The translations under genes were made by a program, and so were the position numbers. From Gammaproteobacteria bacterium (lineage in GTDB: Bacteria; Pseudomonadota; Gammaproteobacteria; Pseudomonadales; Azotimanducaceae): a DNA stretch of 64,000 nucleotides. The DNA is taken from the NCBI GenBank assembly GCA_012269545.1, contig JAAXKB010000028.1, positions 1 to 64,000 on the forward strand, read 5' to 3'. The notes below the pieces were generated by a model that ran no database searches, had not been told where the DNA came from, and worked only from the letters and a program-made list of their open reading frames with translations. Position 1 is the stretch's first letter. Each line of letters begins with the position of its first letter. Shown here in pieces: positions 21,467 to 32,723 of this stretch.

Positions 21467-22654
21467 TTAGCGCGTGCTACCTGGGATTTTGACCCAGCCC
21501 TCCATTAACACACGTGCGCTGCGGCTCATACTCGCCTGAGTCACCTGCCACTCGCCATCAACCATTGCTGCCTCGGCACCCACTTTCAGAGTTCCTGATG
21601 GGTGACCGAATACCACTTGGTTGCGTTCGCCGCCGCCGGCAGCCGTGTTCACGAGTGTGCCGGGAATAGCCGCGGCTGTGCCAATAGCCACCGCGGCAGT
21701 GCCCATCATGGCGTGATGAAGTTTGCCCATGGACAGCGCGCGAACAAGCAGGTCGATGTTATGCTGGTCAACGGCTTTGCCACTGGAGGCTGTATAGCTA
21801 GCAGCAGGTGCAACAAATGCGACTTTAGGCGTGTGCTGACGGCTTTCGGCTTCAGCAATTTCCATTATCAGCCCCATTTTAATCGCGCCATGGGCACGAA
21901 TTGTTTCAAAGCGCGTCAGTATCTCGCCGGATCCATTGATGTCGTCTTGCAACTCTCGCCCGGTGAAACCCAGTTCGGCCGCGTTTAAGAAAATCGTGGG
22001 AATTCCAGCGTTGATCAGGGTGGCATTCAAGCTGCCAACGCCGGGTACATCGAGAGTGTCAACCAAGTTTCCAGTTGGAAACATGGCGCCGCCGAGTGCA
22101 TCGGCAGGGTCCACAAAGTCCACGGCGATCTCGGCGGCGGGGAAGGTTACACCGTCGAGTTCAAAAGCGCCGGTTTCCTGAACCTGTCCGTTGGTAATGG
22201 GCACCCGATTGATGATGGTTTTGCCGATATTCGCCTGCCAGATACGTACTTCAACGAAGCCATTCTCCGGGATGCGTTCCGCTGGGAGCATGCCTTGGGC
22301 AATGGCAAAAGGACCAACCGCAGCGGATAAATTGCCGCAGTTGCCGCTCCAGTCCACGAAGGGTTGGTCAATGGACACCTGCCCGAAAAGGTAATCCACA
22401 TCGTGGCCGGGCTGTTGGCTGGGACTGACAATGACAGTTTTGCTGGTGCTGGACGTAGCGCCGCCCATGCCGTCCGTTTGCTTCCCATAAGGATCTGGGC
22501 TGCCGATAACCCGCAGCAGAATTGCGTCGCGGTCGGCGCCAGGTTGCTGCGCTGCATCCGGCAGATCTGCCAGCCTAAAAAAGACGCCCTTGCTGGTGCC
22601 GCCCCGCATATAGGTCGCAGGAATGCGAATTTGTGCTGAATGTTGTTGGCTCAT
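21467..22654 (-). CDS. prpF: 2-methylaconitate cis-trans isomerase PrpF
   Basis: IRIPATYMRGGTSKGVFFRLADLP...GGATSSTSKTVIVSPS...DWSGNCGNLSAAVGPFAI. Confidence 0.95.
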   Translation of the reverse strand: MSQQHSAQIRIPATYMRGGTSKGVFFRLADLPDAAQQPGADRDAILLRVIGSPDPYGKQTDGMGGATSSTSKTVIVSPSQQPGHDVDYLFGQVSIDQPFVDWSGNCGNLSAAVGPFAIAQGMLPAERIPENGFVEVRIWQANIGKTIINRVPITNGQVQETGAFELDGVTFPAAEIAVDFVDPADALGGAMFPTGNLVDTLDVPGVGSLNATLINAGIPTIFLNAAELGFTGRELQDDINGSGEILTRFETIRAHGAIKMGLIMEIAEAESRQHTPKVAFVAPAASYTASSGKAVDQHNIDLLVRALSMGKLHHAMMGTAAVAIGTAAAIPGTLVNTAAGGGERNQVVFGHPSGTLKVGAEAAMVDGEWQVTQASMSRSARVLMEGWVKIPGSTR

Positions 22655-22663
22655 GGCGTGGCC

Positions 22664-25264
22664 CTAACCCGCTGAAACCGAGGCGTCGAGGAAGTCCTGG
22701 GCGAAGCGTTGGAGAACGCCTCCGGCGTCATAGATGGACATTTCTTCCGCCGTATCAAGGCGGCAGATAACCGGAATATCGATCTGCTCGCCGTTACGCC
22801 GGGTCATCGTGACTGTCAGTGCCGCTGTTGGCGCAGGATTGCCTTTGACGCTAAAGGTTTCAGTACCGTCGATCGCGTAGGTCAGACGTGTCTCGCCCTT
22901 GGTGAATTCCAGTGGAAGTACGCCCATGCCCACAAGGTTTGTGCGATGAATGCGTTCAAAACCCTCGGCGACGATGGCTTCCACACCCGCCAAACGAACC
23001 CCCTTGGCTGCCCAATCCCGGGAACTGCCTTGGCCGTAATCCGCGCCGGCAACAATGATCAGCGGCTGTTTACGTTCCATATAAGTCTCGATGGCCTCCC
23101 ACATACGCACCACCTTGCCCTCAGGCTCAATGCGAGCCAGCGAACCCTGTTTGATTTCACCTGCGTCGGTGACCATCTCGTTCAATAGCTTCGGGTTTGC
23201 GAAGGTCGCGCGCTGGGCCGTTAGGTGGTCGCCTCGATGGGTGGCGTAGGAGTTAAAGTCTTCCTCTGGCAGGCCCATTTTGTGCAGGTATTCGCCCGCA
23301 GCACTGTCGAGCAAGATAGCGTTGGAAGGTGACAGGTGATCGGTCGTAATGTTGTCGCCCAACACCGCCAAAGGTCGTAAGTCGGTTAGCGTGCGCTCTC
23401 CGGCCAAGGCGCCCTCCCAATATGGTGGGCGGCGGATATAAGTGCTCTGCGGACGCCATTCATACAGCGGATCCGTGGTTTGAGTAACGTCTTTGACGTC
23501 CAGAAACATGGGGTCATAGACCGCTGTAAACTGCGATGGTTTGACGCTTTGGGCTACGATTGCGTCGATTTCTTCGTCGCTTGGCCAGATGTCGATGAGC
23601 CTTACTGGATTACCGTCGGGACCTGTACCAAGCACATCTTGCTCAATATCAAAACGAATGGTGCCCGCGATGGCATAGGCCACGACCAAGGGAGGCGATG
23701 CCAGAAAGGCCTGCTTGGCATAGGGATGAATGCGACCGTCAAAGTTGCGGTTACCAGAGAGCACGGCAGTGGCGTAAAGGTCGCGGTCGACCACTTCTTG
23801 CTGGATAGCCGGGTCCAGTGCGCCGCTCATGCCGTTGCATGTAGTACAGGCAAAGGCCACGATGCCGAAACCCAGCTGCTCGAGTTCCGGCAGCAGATTG
23901 GCGTCTTCCAGATACAGCTGGACGGCTTTAGAGCCGGGAGCCAGTGAGCTTTTTACCCAAGGCTTACGCGTCAAGCCCTTGGCGTTAGCATTGCGGGCAA
24001 GCAGGCCTGCGGCAATGACGTTGCGGGGATTACTGGTATTGGTGCAACTGGTGATCGCCGCGATGATGATCGCGCCGTCGGGCATTTTGCCAGGCTCGGA
24101 TTCTACCTCGCCGCTGATGCCCTGAGCGGCTAAATCCGTGGTTGGGACGCGGCGGTGGGGGTTCGAGGGCCCTGCGATATTACGGCCTACGCTGGATAGG
24201 TCAAAACGCAGAACGCGCTCGTACTGCGCATCCTTCAAGCTGTCCGCCCAGAGACCCGTTTGCTTGGCATAGTTCTCGACCAGCGCCACTTGCTCGTCGC
24301 TGCGTCCGGTCAGACGCAGGTAGTCTGTTGTTTTTTCGTCGATGTAGAACATGGCGGCGCTGGCACCGAACTCAGGTGTCATGTTGGAAATCGTCGCTCG
24401 GTCTCCCAGCGTTAAGGCATCCGCGCCTTCTCCAAAGAACTCGAGATAGGTCGAAACCACGCGTTCGTCGCGCAGAAATTCTGTAATTGCCAACACGATA
24501 TCTGTTGCCGTAATGCCTTCTTGGCGGGTACCAACGAGCTCTACGCCGACGATATCCGGCAGGCGCATGTAGGATGCGCGTCCCAGCATGACGCTTTCCG
24601 CCTCCAAACCGCCAACGCCAATAGCGATAACGCCGAGGGCGTCCACGTGAGGCGTGTGGCTGTCTGTGCCCACCAGCGTATCAGGGAAGGCTACGCCGTC
24701 TCGGGCGTGAACAACGGGAGACATACGCTCCAAGTTGATTTGATGCATGATGCCGTTGCCGGGGGGAATGACGTCCACATTTTCAAAGGCAGTTTTGGTC
24801 CAGTTTATGAAGTGGAATCGGTCATCGTTGCGCCGGTCCTCGATGGCACGATTCTTCTCAAACGCGTCTTTCTCAAAGCCGGCGTGCTCAACGGCAAGGG
24901 AGTGGTCGACGATTAGCTGCGTGGGCACCACAGGGTTCACCTTCGACGGGTCACCTCCCTTGGCAGCAATTGCATCGCGGAGTCCGGCTAAATCAACCAG
25001 CGCAGTCTGGCCAAGGATGTCATGACAGACAACCCGCGCAGGAAACCATGGGAAATCTAGGTCCCGCTTGCGCTCGATGATTTGCGTGAGGGCTGAGGTC
25101 AAATGTTCTGGGTCGCAGCGTCGAACCAAATTTTCCGCCAGTACTTTGGACGTGTAGGGCAGGCCTGCGTAGGCGCCGGGCTTAATCGCTTCAACGGCCT
25201 CGAAGGCGTCAAAGTAATCGAGCTTGGTATTAGGCAATGGTTTACGGTGATTTTGATTCATCAT
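22664..25264 (-). CDS. acnD: Fe/S-dependent 2-methylisocitrate dehydratase AcnD
   Basis: Aconitase family; ITSCTNTSNPRNVIAAGLLARNA, GADYGQGSSRDWAAKG; gene adjacent to prpF. Confidence 0.95.
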   Translation of the reverse strand: MMNQNHRKPLPNTKLDYFDAFEAVEAIKPGAYAGLPYTSKVLAENLVRRCDPEHLTSALTQIIERKRDLDFPWFPARVVCHDILGQTALVDLAGLRDAIAAKGGDPSKVNPVVPTQLIVDHSLAVEHAGFEKDAFEKNRAIEDRRNDDRFHFINWTKTAFENVDVIPPGNGIMHQINLERMSPVVHARDGVAFPDTLVGTDSHTPHVDALGVIAIGVGGLEAESVMLGRASYMRLPDIVGVELVGTRQEGITATDIVLAITEFLRDERVVSTYLEFFGEGADALTLGDRATISNMTPEFGASAAMFYIDEKTTDYLRLTGRSDEQVALVENYAKQTGLWADSLKDAQYERVLRFDLSSVGRNIAGPSNPHRRVPTTDLAAQGISGEVESEPGKMPDGAIIIAAITSCTNTSNPRNVIAAGLLARNANAKGLTRKPWVKSSLAPGSKAVQLYLEDANLLPELEQLGFGIVAFACTTCNGMSGALDPAIQQEVVDRDLYATAVLSGNRNFDGRIHPYAKQAFLASPPLVVAYAIAGTIRFDIEQDVLGTGPDGNPVRLIDIWPSDEEIDAIVAQSVKPSQFTAVYDPMFLDVKDVTQTTDPLYEWRPQSTYIRRPPYWEGALAGERTLTDLRPLAVLGDNITTDHLSPSNAILLDSAAGEYLHKMGLPEEDFNSYATHRGDHLTAQRATFANPKLLNEMVTDAGEIKQGSLARIEPEGKVVRMWEAIETYMERKQPLIIVAGADYGQGSSRDWAAKGVRLAGVEAIVAEGFERIHRTNLVGMGVLPLEFTKGETRLTYAIDGTETFSVKGNPAPTAALTVTMTRRNGEQIDIPVICRLDTAEEMSIYDAGGVLQRFAQDFLDASVSAG

Positions 25265-25335
25265 GTTTTTTCGTTCCATAAGTTCAGGCATTTGCCGCGG
25301 CGCGATTGTGCCGTTAATTTCCGTCTAGCTCAAAA

Positions 25336-25800
25336 TTAAAGGTTGGCAGGCAATGTCATCTTGACGTGTCTAATGCCAGCTTCCTCAAAAACCTCTCCGC
25401 AGGCGATAAAGCCAAATTGGGCATAAAAGCTTTCGGCATGGCATTGAGCGTGCAGAAACAGGCTCGCGAAACGGTGTTGTTTGGCCTGGGTGATTGCCGC
25501 CTGCATCAAACGGCTGCCAACACCTCTGCCACGGAAATTTTTCAGCACTGCCATTCGACCAATCTGCCCGCTAGGCATAATGCGCGCACAACCGATGAAG
25601 CCGGACTCAACGTAGCTCGCCAGCAAATGCATGCTGGTCTCGTCGAAAGCGTCCATCTCTTCCGCCTCGGGTACCTGCTGTTCGTTAACGAAAACTTCGT
25701 AGCGGATAGCTTTTAGTGCTCGGCAGTCACTTCGCTTCGACCAGTGGGCGACACGGACGTCGATCAAGGCAGAGGACGCCGCGTAAGCGCAGGGGCGCAA
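25336..25800 (-). CDS. GNAT family N-acetyltransferase
   Basis: IRYEVFVNEQQVPEAEEMDAFD, GRMAVLKNFRGRGVGSRLMQAAI; start uncertain, overlaps the purB 3' end. Confidence 0.85.
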   Translation of the reverse strand: MRPCAYAASSALIDVRVAHWSKRSDCRALKAIRYEVFVNEQQVPEAEEMDAFDETSMHLLASYVESGFIGCARIMPSGQIGRMAVLKNFRGRGVGSRLMQAAITQAKQHRFASLFLHAQCHAESFYAQFGFIACGEVFEEAGIRHVKMTLPANL

Positions 25801-27137
25801 CCAATGTAGTTGGCTGGCGTTAGGTGCTCGAGTTCCTGCATTGCGGCATCCGGCAGCTGTAACTCTCGCAGAATTTCCTGATAAATATCAGCAGACAGCC
25901 GTCTGCCGCGCGTGACTGCTTTTAGCTGCTCGTAGGGCTCGGGCATCGCAAATTTGCGCATAACAGTTTGTACGGCTTCTGCTAAAACCTCCCAGCTATT
26001 GTCGAGGTCGGCGGCGATGGCCTCCGGGTTCACATCCAGCCTCGACAGACCCTTAATGGTCGCTTGATAGGCAATACTGCAGTGCGCGAAGGCTGTGCCA
26101 AGATTGCGCAGCACGGTGGAATCAGAGAGGTCGCGTTGCCAGCGAGAGACAGCAAGTTTGCCGGCCATGTGGTCGAGCAGCGCGTTGGCGATACCAATGT
26201 TCCCTTCAGAATTTTCAAAATCAATGGGATTGATTTTATGCGGCATAGTGGAGGAGCCGGTTTCACCCTCCACCTTGCGCTGCTTGAAATAATCAATGGA
26301 GATGTAGCTCCACATGTCTCGGTCAAAATCCAGCAGGATTTGATTGAATCGCATCAGCGCGTGACTGATCTCAGCGATGTAGTCGTGTGGCTCAATTTGC
26401 GTTGTCCAAGGGTTATTCTGCAGACCAAGGCTGGCAATAAATTGCTCAGACATAGCTGCCCAGTCCAAGTTGGGGTAGGCAACGAGATGAGCGTTGAAAT
26501 TACCGACCGCGCCATTGAACTTGCCCAGCAGAGGCGTGGTTTGGACTTGCTGGCGCTGACGCTCGAGGCGCGCCGCGACGTTTTTGATTTCCTTGCCCAG
26601 AGTGGTGGGTGAAGCAGTTTGTCCATGAGTGCGGGATAGCATTGGCAGATCAGCATTTTGCGTAGCAAGCGCATCCAAGGCGTCGATTAACGTCTGCATT
26701 CGAGGCAGCAAGGTGTCTCGTGCATGCTTGATCATCAGGCCGTAGGCGGTGTTGTTGATGTCCTCCGAGGTGCAGCCGAAGTGTATCCACTCATTTACCG
26801 CTTGGAGAGAAGGGCGCTTTGCGAACGCTTCCTTGAGGAAGTACTCGACGGCTTTGACGTCGTGATTGGTCGTTGCTTCAAACTCTTTGATTCGCGCGGC
26901 GGATCCGGCATCGAAGTGATCGACAATGGCTTGCACGTACGCCTGGTCCTCTGCGCTCAAGGTCGCGAACTCCTTAATGCCCGGGTTCTGGCTGAGAAAA
27001 AGCACCCAGCCGCATTCCACCTCCACGCGATATTTCATGAGCCCAAACTCACTGACGATGGGTGTCAGATCATTGACTTTGGACCGATAGCGGCCATCAG
27101 CCGCACCGATAGCGAAAACAGGATCTGCGTCGGTCAT
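25764..27137 (-). CDS. purB: Adenylosuccinate lyase
   Basis: MTDADPVFAIGAADGRYRSKVNDLTPIVSEFGLMKYRVEVECGW...GSSTMPHKINPIDFENSEGN. Confidence 0.95.
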   Translation of the reverse strand: MTDADPVFAIGAADGRYRSKVNDLTPIVSEFGLMKYRVEVECGWVLFLSQNPGIKEFATLSAEDQAYVQAIVDHFDAGSAARIKEFEATTNHDVKAVEYFLKEAFAKRPSLQAVNEWIHFGCTSEDINNTAYGLMIKHARDTLLPRMQTLIDALDALATQNADLPMLSRTHGQTASPTTLGKEIKNVAARLERQRQQVQTTPLLGKFNGAVGNFNAHLVAYPNLDWAAMSEQFIASLGLQNNPWTTQIEPHDYIAEISHALMRFNQILLDFDRDMWSYISIDYFKQRKVEGETGSSTMPHKINPIDFENSEGNIGIANALLDHMAGKLAVSRWQRDLSDSTVLRNLGTAFAHCSIAYQATIKGLSRLDVNPEAIAADLDNSWEVLAEAVQTVMRKFAMPEPYEQLKAVTRGRRLSADIYQEILRELQLPDAAMQELEHLTPANYIGCAPALTRRPLP

Positions 27138-27171
27138 GAAAGGAATCCTCCGTGGCGTTGCTTTTGCGCAG

Positions 27172-28332
27172 TTAAGTGATGGTTGACGCGATCTGAATAT
27201 TAGCGCCGCCCAGAAGTTCGTCGTCTCGATAAAAAGCGATGTACTGACCTGCGGTAATCGCTCTTTGGGGCCGGTCGAACCGCACCAGCAATGAGCCGTC
27301 TGCCGCTGGCGATACGCTGCACCGCTGGTCCAGTTGGCGATAGCGTATTTTCGCACTGCACTGTAGCGGGAAGTCCACCTGCCCAAGCCAATTTGCTTCA
27401 CGCGCCCTAAGCCAACGGCCAGCCAGATCGGCTTCATTCTGCGTCACCAGTAACGTATTGCTTGCCGGTCGTTTGGCCAACACATACCAAGGGCTTTCCG
27501 GTCTACCGGCAAGGCCACCCAGATTGATGCCTTGTCGTTGGCCGATAGTGTACTGGTGCAGACCACGATGCTGACCGAGAACCCTGCCTTGGCGATCAGT
27601 CATTGGGCCGGGTTCATCTTGAATGTACTGGGCAAGAAAGTCGGCAAAACGACGCTCACCGATAAAGCAAATGCCGGTGCTGTCTTTTTTGCGATGGTTA
27701 GTCAGACCAAGAGACTCCGCCAAGCGTCGTATGTCTGGTTTTTGCCAATCGCCCAGAGGAAAAAGGCAGCGCGCGAGTTTGTGCTTCGGTACCGCCTGCA
27801 AAAAGTAGGTTTGGTCCTTGTTGGTATCCGACCCTTTTAGAATTTTGATCGTCTCATTAAGACCCGCGGGGGGCTTTGTACCGCTGTCAGGAATAGGACT
27901 CCTGCGAACGTAGTGACCGGTTGCAATGTAGTCTGCGCCCAAGGTTTCGGCGTAGCGCACAAATTGCTCAAACTTGATCTCTCGGTTGCACAAAATGTCT
28001 GGATTAGGGGTGCGCCAGTGTTGATATTCGTGCAGGAAGTTGCTGAAGACGTTATCCCAGTATTCCGTCGCGAAATTCGCCGTGTGCAGCACAATGCCTA
28101 GCTGATCACAAACCTGTTGTGCATCCTCAAGGTCGGCAATGGCCGTACAGTATTCGGTGCCATCGTCTTCATCCCAATTTTTCATGAATAAACCTTCAAC
28201 AGCGTAGCCTTGCTGCTGCAGCAGATACGCAGCGACGGATGAGTCGACGCCACCGGACATGCCAACGATGACTTTCGCTGGTTTTTTGGCCGTGCTCGGC
28301 TTGTCGTGTTTTTTTTGTCGGTCGCTAGGCAT
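27172..28332 (-). CDS. mnmA: tRNA-specific 2-thiouridylase MnmA
   Basis: [52 protein letters not shown]. Confidence 0.95.
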   Translation of the reverse strand: MPSDRQKKHDKPSTAKKPAKVIVGMSGGVDSSVAAYLLQQQGYAVEGLFMKNWDEDDGTEYCTAIADLEDAQQVCDQLGIVLHTANFATEYWDNVFSNFLHEYQHWRTPNPDILCNREIKFEQFVRYAETLGADYIATGHYVRRSPIPDSGTKPPAGLNETIKILKGSDTNKDQTYFLQAVPKHKLARCLFPLGDWQKPDIRRLAESLGLTNHRKKDSTGICFIGERRFADFLAQYIQDEPGPMTDRQGRVLGQHRGLHQYTIGQRQGINLGGLAGRPESPWYVLAKRPASNTLLVTQNEADLAGRWLRAREANWLGQVDFPLQCSAKIRYRQLDQRCSVSPAADGSLLVRFDRPQRAITAGQYIAFYRDDELLGGANIQIASTIT

Positions 28333-28514
28333 AGGACTTGTTGCTGACGGTAGATGAAGACAGGTTGCTTCGCATCGTGCGAAGCTGAGTAGCTTACTAC
28401 TATGACCCGGTAGTTGCTCGTCAAAGCGCCAGCCATGATAACGTACGGGCCTGCCGGGGTACTGGGCATGCCCTATCACCGCGCATTTGCAACAACGGAT
28501 TCAAGGGTCATCGT

Positions 28515-28985
28515 ATGGAATTCAGCCACATCAACGCTTCCGGCGAAGCCAACATGGTCGATGTAGGCGGCAAACAGCTATCGGAACGGTCTGCCACAGC
28601 CAGTGGCATCATCAGGATGTTGCCGAGCACATTGCAGGCGATCAAAACGGACGGCCTTAAGAAAGGAGAGGTCCTAGCGGTAGCGCGAATTGCCGGCATC
28701 CAGGGAGCAAAGAAGTGCTCGGAACTCATTCCGCTTTGTCATCCCCTGGCGCTGACAAAAGTGTCGGTGTCATTCGAGGAAATTTCTGACCGAGAACTAA
28801 AAGTTGTCGCGAATTGCCGCTTACGCGGTCAAACAGGTGTTGAAATGGAAGCCTTAACCGCGGTCAGCGTGGCCTGTCTTACCGTTTATGATATGTGTAA
28901 GGCAGTGGATAAAGGCATGACAATTGAGGCGATTGGTTTGGATGAAAAACTCGGCGGAAAAAGTGGCGAATGGCGAAAATCGTGA
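28515..28985 (+). CDS. moaC: Cyclic pyranopterin monophosphate synthase MoaC
   Basis: [58 protein letters not shown]. Confidence 0.95.
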   Translation: MEFSHINASGEANMVDVGGKQLSERSATASGIIRMLPSTLQAIKTDGLKKGEVLAVARIAGIQGAKKCSELIPLCHPLALTKVSVSFEEISDRELKVVANCRLRGQTGVEMEALTAVSVACLTVYDMCKAVDKGMTIEAIGLDEKLGGKSGEWRKS

Positions 28986-29242
28986 CGGTAGAAATTAGAT
29001 TTTTCGCCTCGCTGCGCGAGCGTATTGCCTTAGCGGGACTGACCAGTAACGCCGCCTCCATGCCGGAACTGCGGCAGGACTTGGCGCAGCAGCTTTCAAC
29101 CGAGGCCTATCAGGTGCTGTGCGGTGACGGTGTTCGGGTGGCAATCAATCAAGCCTTTCTCAATGATGGCTGGCAGGAGAGTGTCGAGACCATTCCAGCT
29201 GGCGCTGAAGTCGCCTTTCTGCCGCCGGTTACCGGGGGCTAA
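28970..29242 (+). CDS. moaD: Molybdopterin synthase sulfur carrier subunit MoaD
   Basis: Ubiquitin-like small protein ending in GG ([11 protein letters not shown]); overlaps moaC. Confidence 0.93.
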   Translation: MAKIVTVEIRFFASLRERIALAGLTSNAASMPELRQDLAQQLSTEAYQVLCGDGVRVAINQAFLNDGWQESVETIPAGAEVAFLPPVTGG

Positions 29243-29243
29243 G

Positions 29244-29744
29244 TTGTCTATAACAAAAATTAAGATACAGACGGAAGATTTTGATTTTGCTGAACATTAT
29301 TCCCAAATTAGAGCGTCGGGCGGCGAGGCGGTGGGAGCCATTGCCGGCTTTGTTGGGCTGGTCAGAGACTATAATGCCCATGCGGGCGATGGCGGTGAGG
29401 TCACCTCACTGACTCTGGAACACTATCCCGGCATGACGGAATCGAGTATCGAAGCCATTGTGCAAGAGGCTGAGGCGCGCTGGCCGCTGTTGGCGACAAC
29501 CGTGGTCCACCGCGTCGGTACGCTGCGCCCTCTGGATCAAATAGTGATGGTGCTTACCGCTTCAGCTCACCGTGATGCCGCTTTCGCCGGGGCAGAGTTC
29601 ATCATGGACTACCTAAAAACCCGAGCCATATTGTGGAAAAAGGAAGTCAGTGACAAAGGCGATCAATGGATAGAGTCGACCCAAGCAGACCAGCGGAGGG
29701 CGGTCGGCTGGTTGCAGAACGGCGGCAACGAGACCTCAGATTAG
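29244..29744 (+). CDS. moaE: Molybdopterin synthase catalytic subunit MoaE
   Basis: TTG start; GAIAGFVGLVRDYN, LEHYPGMTESSIEAIV, HRVGTLRPLDQIVMVLTASAHRDAAF, LKTRAILWKKE. Confidence 0.93.
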   Translation: MSITKIKIQTEDFDFAEHYSQIRASGGEAVGAIAGFVGLVRDYNAHAGDGGEVTSLTLEHYPGMTESSIEAIVQEAEARWPLLATTVVHRVGTLRPLDQIVMVLTASAHRDAAFAGAEFIMDYLKTRAILWKKEVSDKGDQWIESTQADQRRAVGWLQNGGNETSD

Positions 29745-29787
29745 GCCTCAAAATCCACTAGAAATAGCCGCACTGATCGTCACAGAG

Positions 29788-29816
29788 TTGCACTAGGCGT
29801 GGGGCACGTCTATATT
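29788..29816 (+). promoter_or_regulatory. Predicted sigma70 promoter TTGCAC-N17-TATATT upstream of icd
   Basis: Hexamers and 17-nt spacer read directly; leaves a roughly 110-nt leader. Confidence 0.55.
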
Positions 29817-29934
29817 CCCCGCGACGTTTTCGGAGGGGTTGGGACACGAATCTGCCTTTTTGTGCATCTGCCAGTCTATGCAGAGCACAATGGGGCGGGG
29901 CAGTAATGTCTTAAAGTCAGCGCAAGGGGGATCT

Positions 29935-32154
29935 ATGAGCACCGACCAAAAAATCATCTACACCGAGACAGATGAAGCCCCGCGACTGGCCACGTTTTCG
30001 TTTCTCCCGATCATCAAGGCGTTTTCAGATGCGGCCGGCGTTCAGGTGGAAACGCGGGACATTTCCTTGGCAGGTCGCATTTTAGCCAGCTTCCCTGAAT
30101 GGTTGTCGGAAGACCAGCGAATCCCGGACGATTTAGCAGAGTTGGGTACTTTAACCCAAGATTCTGCGGCGAACATCATCAAGCTGCCGAACATCAGCGC
30201 CTCCAACCCCCAAATGCTGGCCGCGATCAAGGAACTGCAAGATCACGGGTACGCCTTGCCTGAGTATCCAGAAGAGCCGCAAAACGAGGCTGAGCAAGAC
30301 ATCAAAGGGCGATATGACCGAGTCAAGGGCAGTGCCGTGAACCCGGTGTTGCGCGAAGGCAATTCCGATCGTCGCTCAACCAGAGCCGTAAAGGACTACG
30401 CGAAGAAAAATCCGCATTCGATGGGCACGTGGTCTGCTGATTCCAGGAGCCACGTGGCGCATATGAGCGATGGCGATTTTTACGCCAGTGAGGTCTCTGC
30501 AACCATGTCGCAAGATGATGTGCTTTCTATTGTTCTGCATTCGGGTGATCGCACTGAAACGCTGGCCGCCGATATTGCTGTTAGTACTGGCGAAGTAGTA
30601 GACGCTGCGTTCATGAGCAAAGAAGCCTTATGCCAATTCTACGACGAACAGATTGCGAGCACGGAGCAAGGCGTTCTGTTCTCCCTGCATTTGAAAGCAA
30701 CAATGATGAAAGTGTCGGACCCCATCATTTTCGGCCACGCGGTGAAAGCCTATTACCGGGATGCCTTCAGCAAACACGCCGATGTCTTTGCCGAGCTGGG
30801 CGTCGACGCCAACAACGGCGTGGGGGATGCCTACGATAAAATTCAAAGTCTGCCGCAGCCGCAGTGCGATGCGATAAAAGCGGATCTGGACGCTTGTCTG
30901 ACCAATGGGCCGGATCTGGCGATGGTAAATTCCGATTACGGCATCACCAATCTTCACGTGCCCAGCGACATCATTGTTGATGCGTCGATGCCGGCCGCCA
31001 TCCGCGAGTCTGGCAAGATGTGGGGGCCTGATGGCGGCCTGCACGATACCAAGGCGGTAATACCCGATCGATGCTACGCCACGGTCTATCAAGAGGTAAT
31101 CTCAGACTGCAAAACTCATGGCGCCCTCGATCCCACGACCATTGGATCGACGGCCAACATCGGTTTGATGGCGCAAAAAGCCGAAGAGTATGGCTCCCAT
31201 GACACGACTTTCGAAATACCAAGCGCCGGGCGTATCGAGATTCTGAACCAAGCCGGTGACGTTGTGCACAGTCACGATGTCCAGAGCGGCGATATCTGGC
31301 GTATGTGCCGAGTGAAAGATGCGCCAATACAAGATTGGGTAAAGCTCGCGGTAGAACGCGGCCGAATCACGGGCAGTACCGTGATCTTCTGGCTTGACGC
31401 CGGTCGCGCCCACGACGCCCAGTTGATCGCGAAGATCGAAGAGTATCTTCCTCGTCATAACACTGAGGGTTTGGACATTTCGATTTTGAAGCCAGCCGAG
31501 GCAACGAAACGTTCGTTAGCACTGATGCGTCAAGGCAAGGACACGATATCCGTCTCTGGCAATGTCCTGCGCGATTACCTAACGGATTTGTTTCCTATTT
31601 TAGAATTGGGTACCAGCGCCAAAATGCTGTCTATCGTGCCGTTAATTAATGGTGGTGGACTGTTCGAGACCGGCGCAGGCGGGTCAGCACCAAAACACGT
31701 GCAGCAGTTCGAGGCTGAGGGGCACCTGCGATGGGACAGTTTGGGGGAGTTTTTGGCCCTCGGAGCGTCGCTAGAACACTTGGGCCGAGTCTTCGACAAC
31801 AGCGCGGCTCAGCTGTTGGGTGAAACGCTGGATGAGGCCATCGCGGAATTTCTAGACAGCAACCGCTCACCGTCGCGTCGTGTGAATGAAATTGATAATC
31901 GCGGGAGTCACTTCTATCTGGCGAAATTCTGGGCGGAAGCCGTAGCCCGACAGAACAAGGACGTAGCGATGAAAGAGCGATTTGCGGCTCTTGCCGCGAA
32001 GCTATCGGCCTCTGAGGAACAGATTAATGCAGAATTGCTGGCTGCGCAGGGAGAACCCGTTGATGTGGGCGGATACTTTGCGCCGAATCCCGAACTGGCA
32101 GCGAAAGCGATGCGACCTTCGCCCACCCTCAATGAGGCGATTGATTCTGTTTAG
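29935..32154 (+). CDS. icd: Monomeric NADP-dependent isocitrate dehydrogenase
   Basis: [30 protein letters not shown]...[30 protein letters not shown]...[15 protein letters not shown]; about 740 aa IDH-II. Confidence 0.95.
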   Translation: MSTDQKIIYTETDEAPRLATFSFLPIIKAFSDAAGVQVETRDISLAGRILASFPEWLSEDQRIPDDLAELGTLTQDSAANIIKLPNISASNPQMLAAIKELQDHGYALPEYPEEPQNEAEQDIKGRYDRVKGSAVNPVLREGNSDRRSTRAVKDYAKKNPHSMGTWSADSRSHVAHMSDGDFYASEVSATMSQDDVLSIVLHSGDRTETLAADIAVSTGEVVDAAFMSKEALCQFYDEQIASTEQGVLFSLHLKATMMKVSDPIIFGHAVKAYYRDAFSKHADVFAELGVDANNGVGDAYDKIQSLPQPQCDAIKADLDACLTNGPDLAMVNSDYGITNLHVPSDIIVDASMPAAIRESGKMWGPDGGLHDTKAVIPDRCYATVYQEVISDCKTHGALDPTTIGSTANIGLMAQKAEEYGSHDTTFEIPSAGRIEILNQAGDVVHSHDVQSGDIWRMCRVKDAPIQDWVKLAVERGRITGSTVIFWLDAGRAHDAQLIAKIEEYLPRHNTEGLDISILKPAEATKRSLALMRQGKDTISVSGNVLRDYLTDLFPILELGTSAKMLSIVPLINGGGLFETGAGGSAPKHVQQFEAEGHLRWDSLGEFLALGASLEHLGRVFDNSAAQLLGETLDEAIAEFLDSNRSPSRRVNEIDNRGSHFYLAKFWAEAVARQNKDVAMKERFAALAAKLSASEEQINAELLAAQGEPVDVGGYFAPNPELAAKAMRPSPTLNEAIDSV

Positions 32155-32161
32155 CTGTGGT

Positions 32162-32425
32162 CTAGTGGCCGGCTGAGGCTGGGGGCGATCCTGCATCGTC
32201 ATCGGTTATCGCGCTGCTGACGCCTGTGGTCACAATATTGGTAGCCTGAGGGCCTTTGTCTCCAGTGGAGACTTCAAACTGCACTTCGTCACCTGCGTTC
32301 AGCGTTTTGTACCCTTCCATGGCGACTGCCGAAAAGTGCGCAAACAGATCTGCGCCCCCATCACTGGGAACAATAAATCCGTACCCCTTCGCATTATTAA
32401 ACCACTTCACAGTTCCTGTTGGCAT
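32162..32425 (-). CDS. cspD: Cold-shock domain protein, CspD-like
   Basis: [52 protein letters not shown]; divergent from clpS. Confidence 0.9.
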   Translation of the reverse strand: MPTGTVKWFNNAKGYGFIVPSDGGADLFAHFSAVAMEGYKTLNAGDEVQFEVSTGDKGPQATNIVTTGVSSAITDDDAGSPPASAGH

Positions 32426-32723
32426 GTTCCTACTCCTTGCTTCGATCGAGAGTCCAAAATTTTGTTCGCTGAGTCAAGGACTTAGGTCAGTCTCAGTTCG
32501 GTTTTGTTACAGCCTTCGCACAAAGGACTTGGGTTTCATCTGGATGCCCCCAACTTCCTCGCAGAGAAGACATTTTGACCACATTCAAGAGGATAGCCTG
32601 TGACCGTTGCAGTCTATGCTTGAAGGTCGAAGGTCTGCCTTGGACTTGGTATCTTGAGGCTGAGGAATCAAGTTGAAGCGGAAGTGGGCAAAAAGGAAGT
32701 CGAAACTCAGTGACAGCAAAATC

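Noticed and set aside
29839-29934. Upstream-extended start of the icd ORF
   Set aside because: Extra N-terminus ([15 protein letters not shown]...) covers the predicted structured leader; [14 protein letters not shown] matches the normal IDH-II start.
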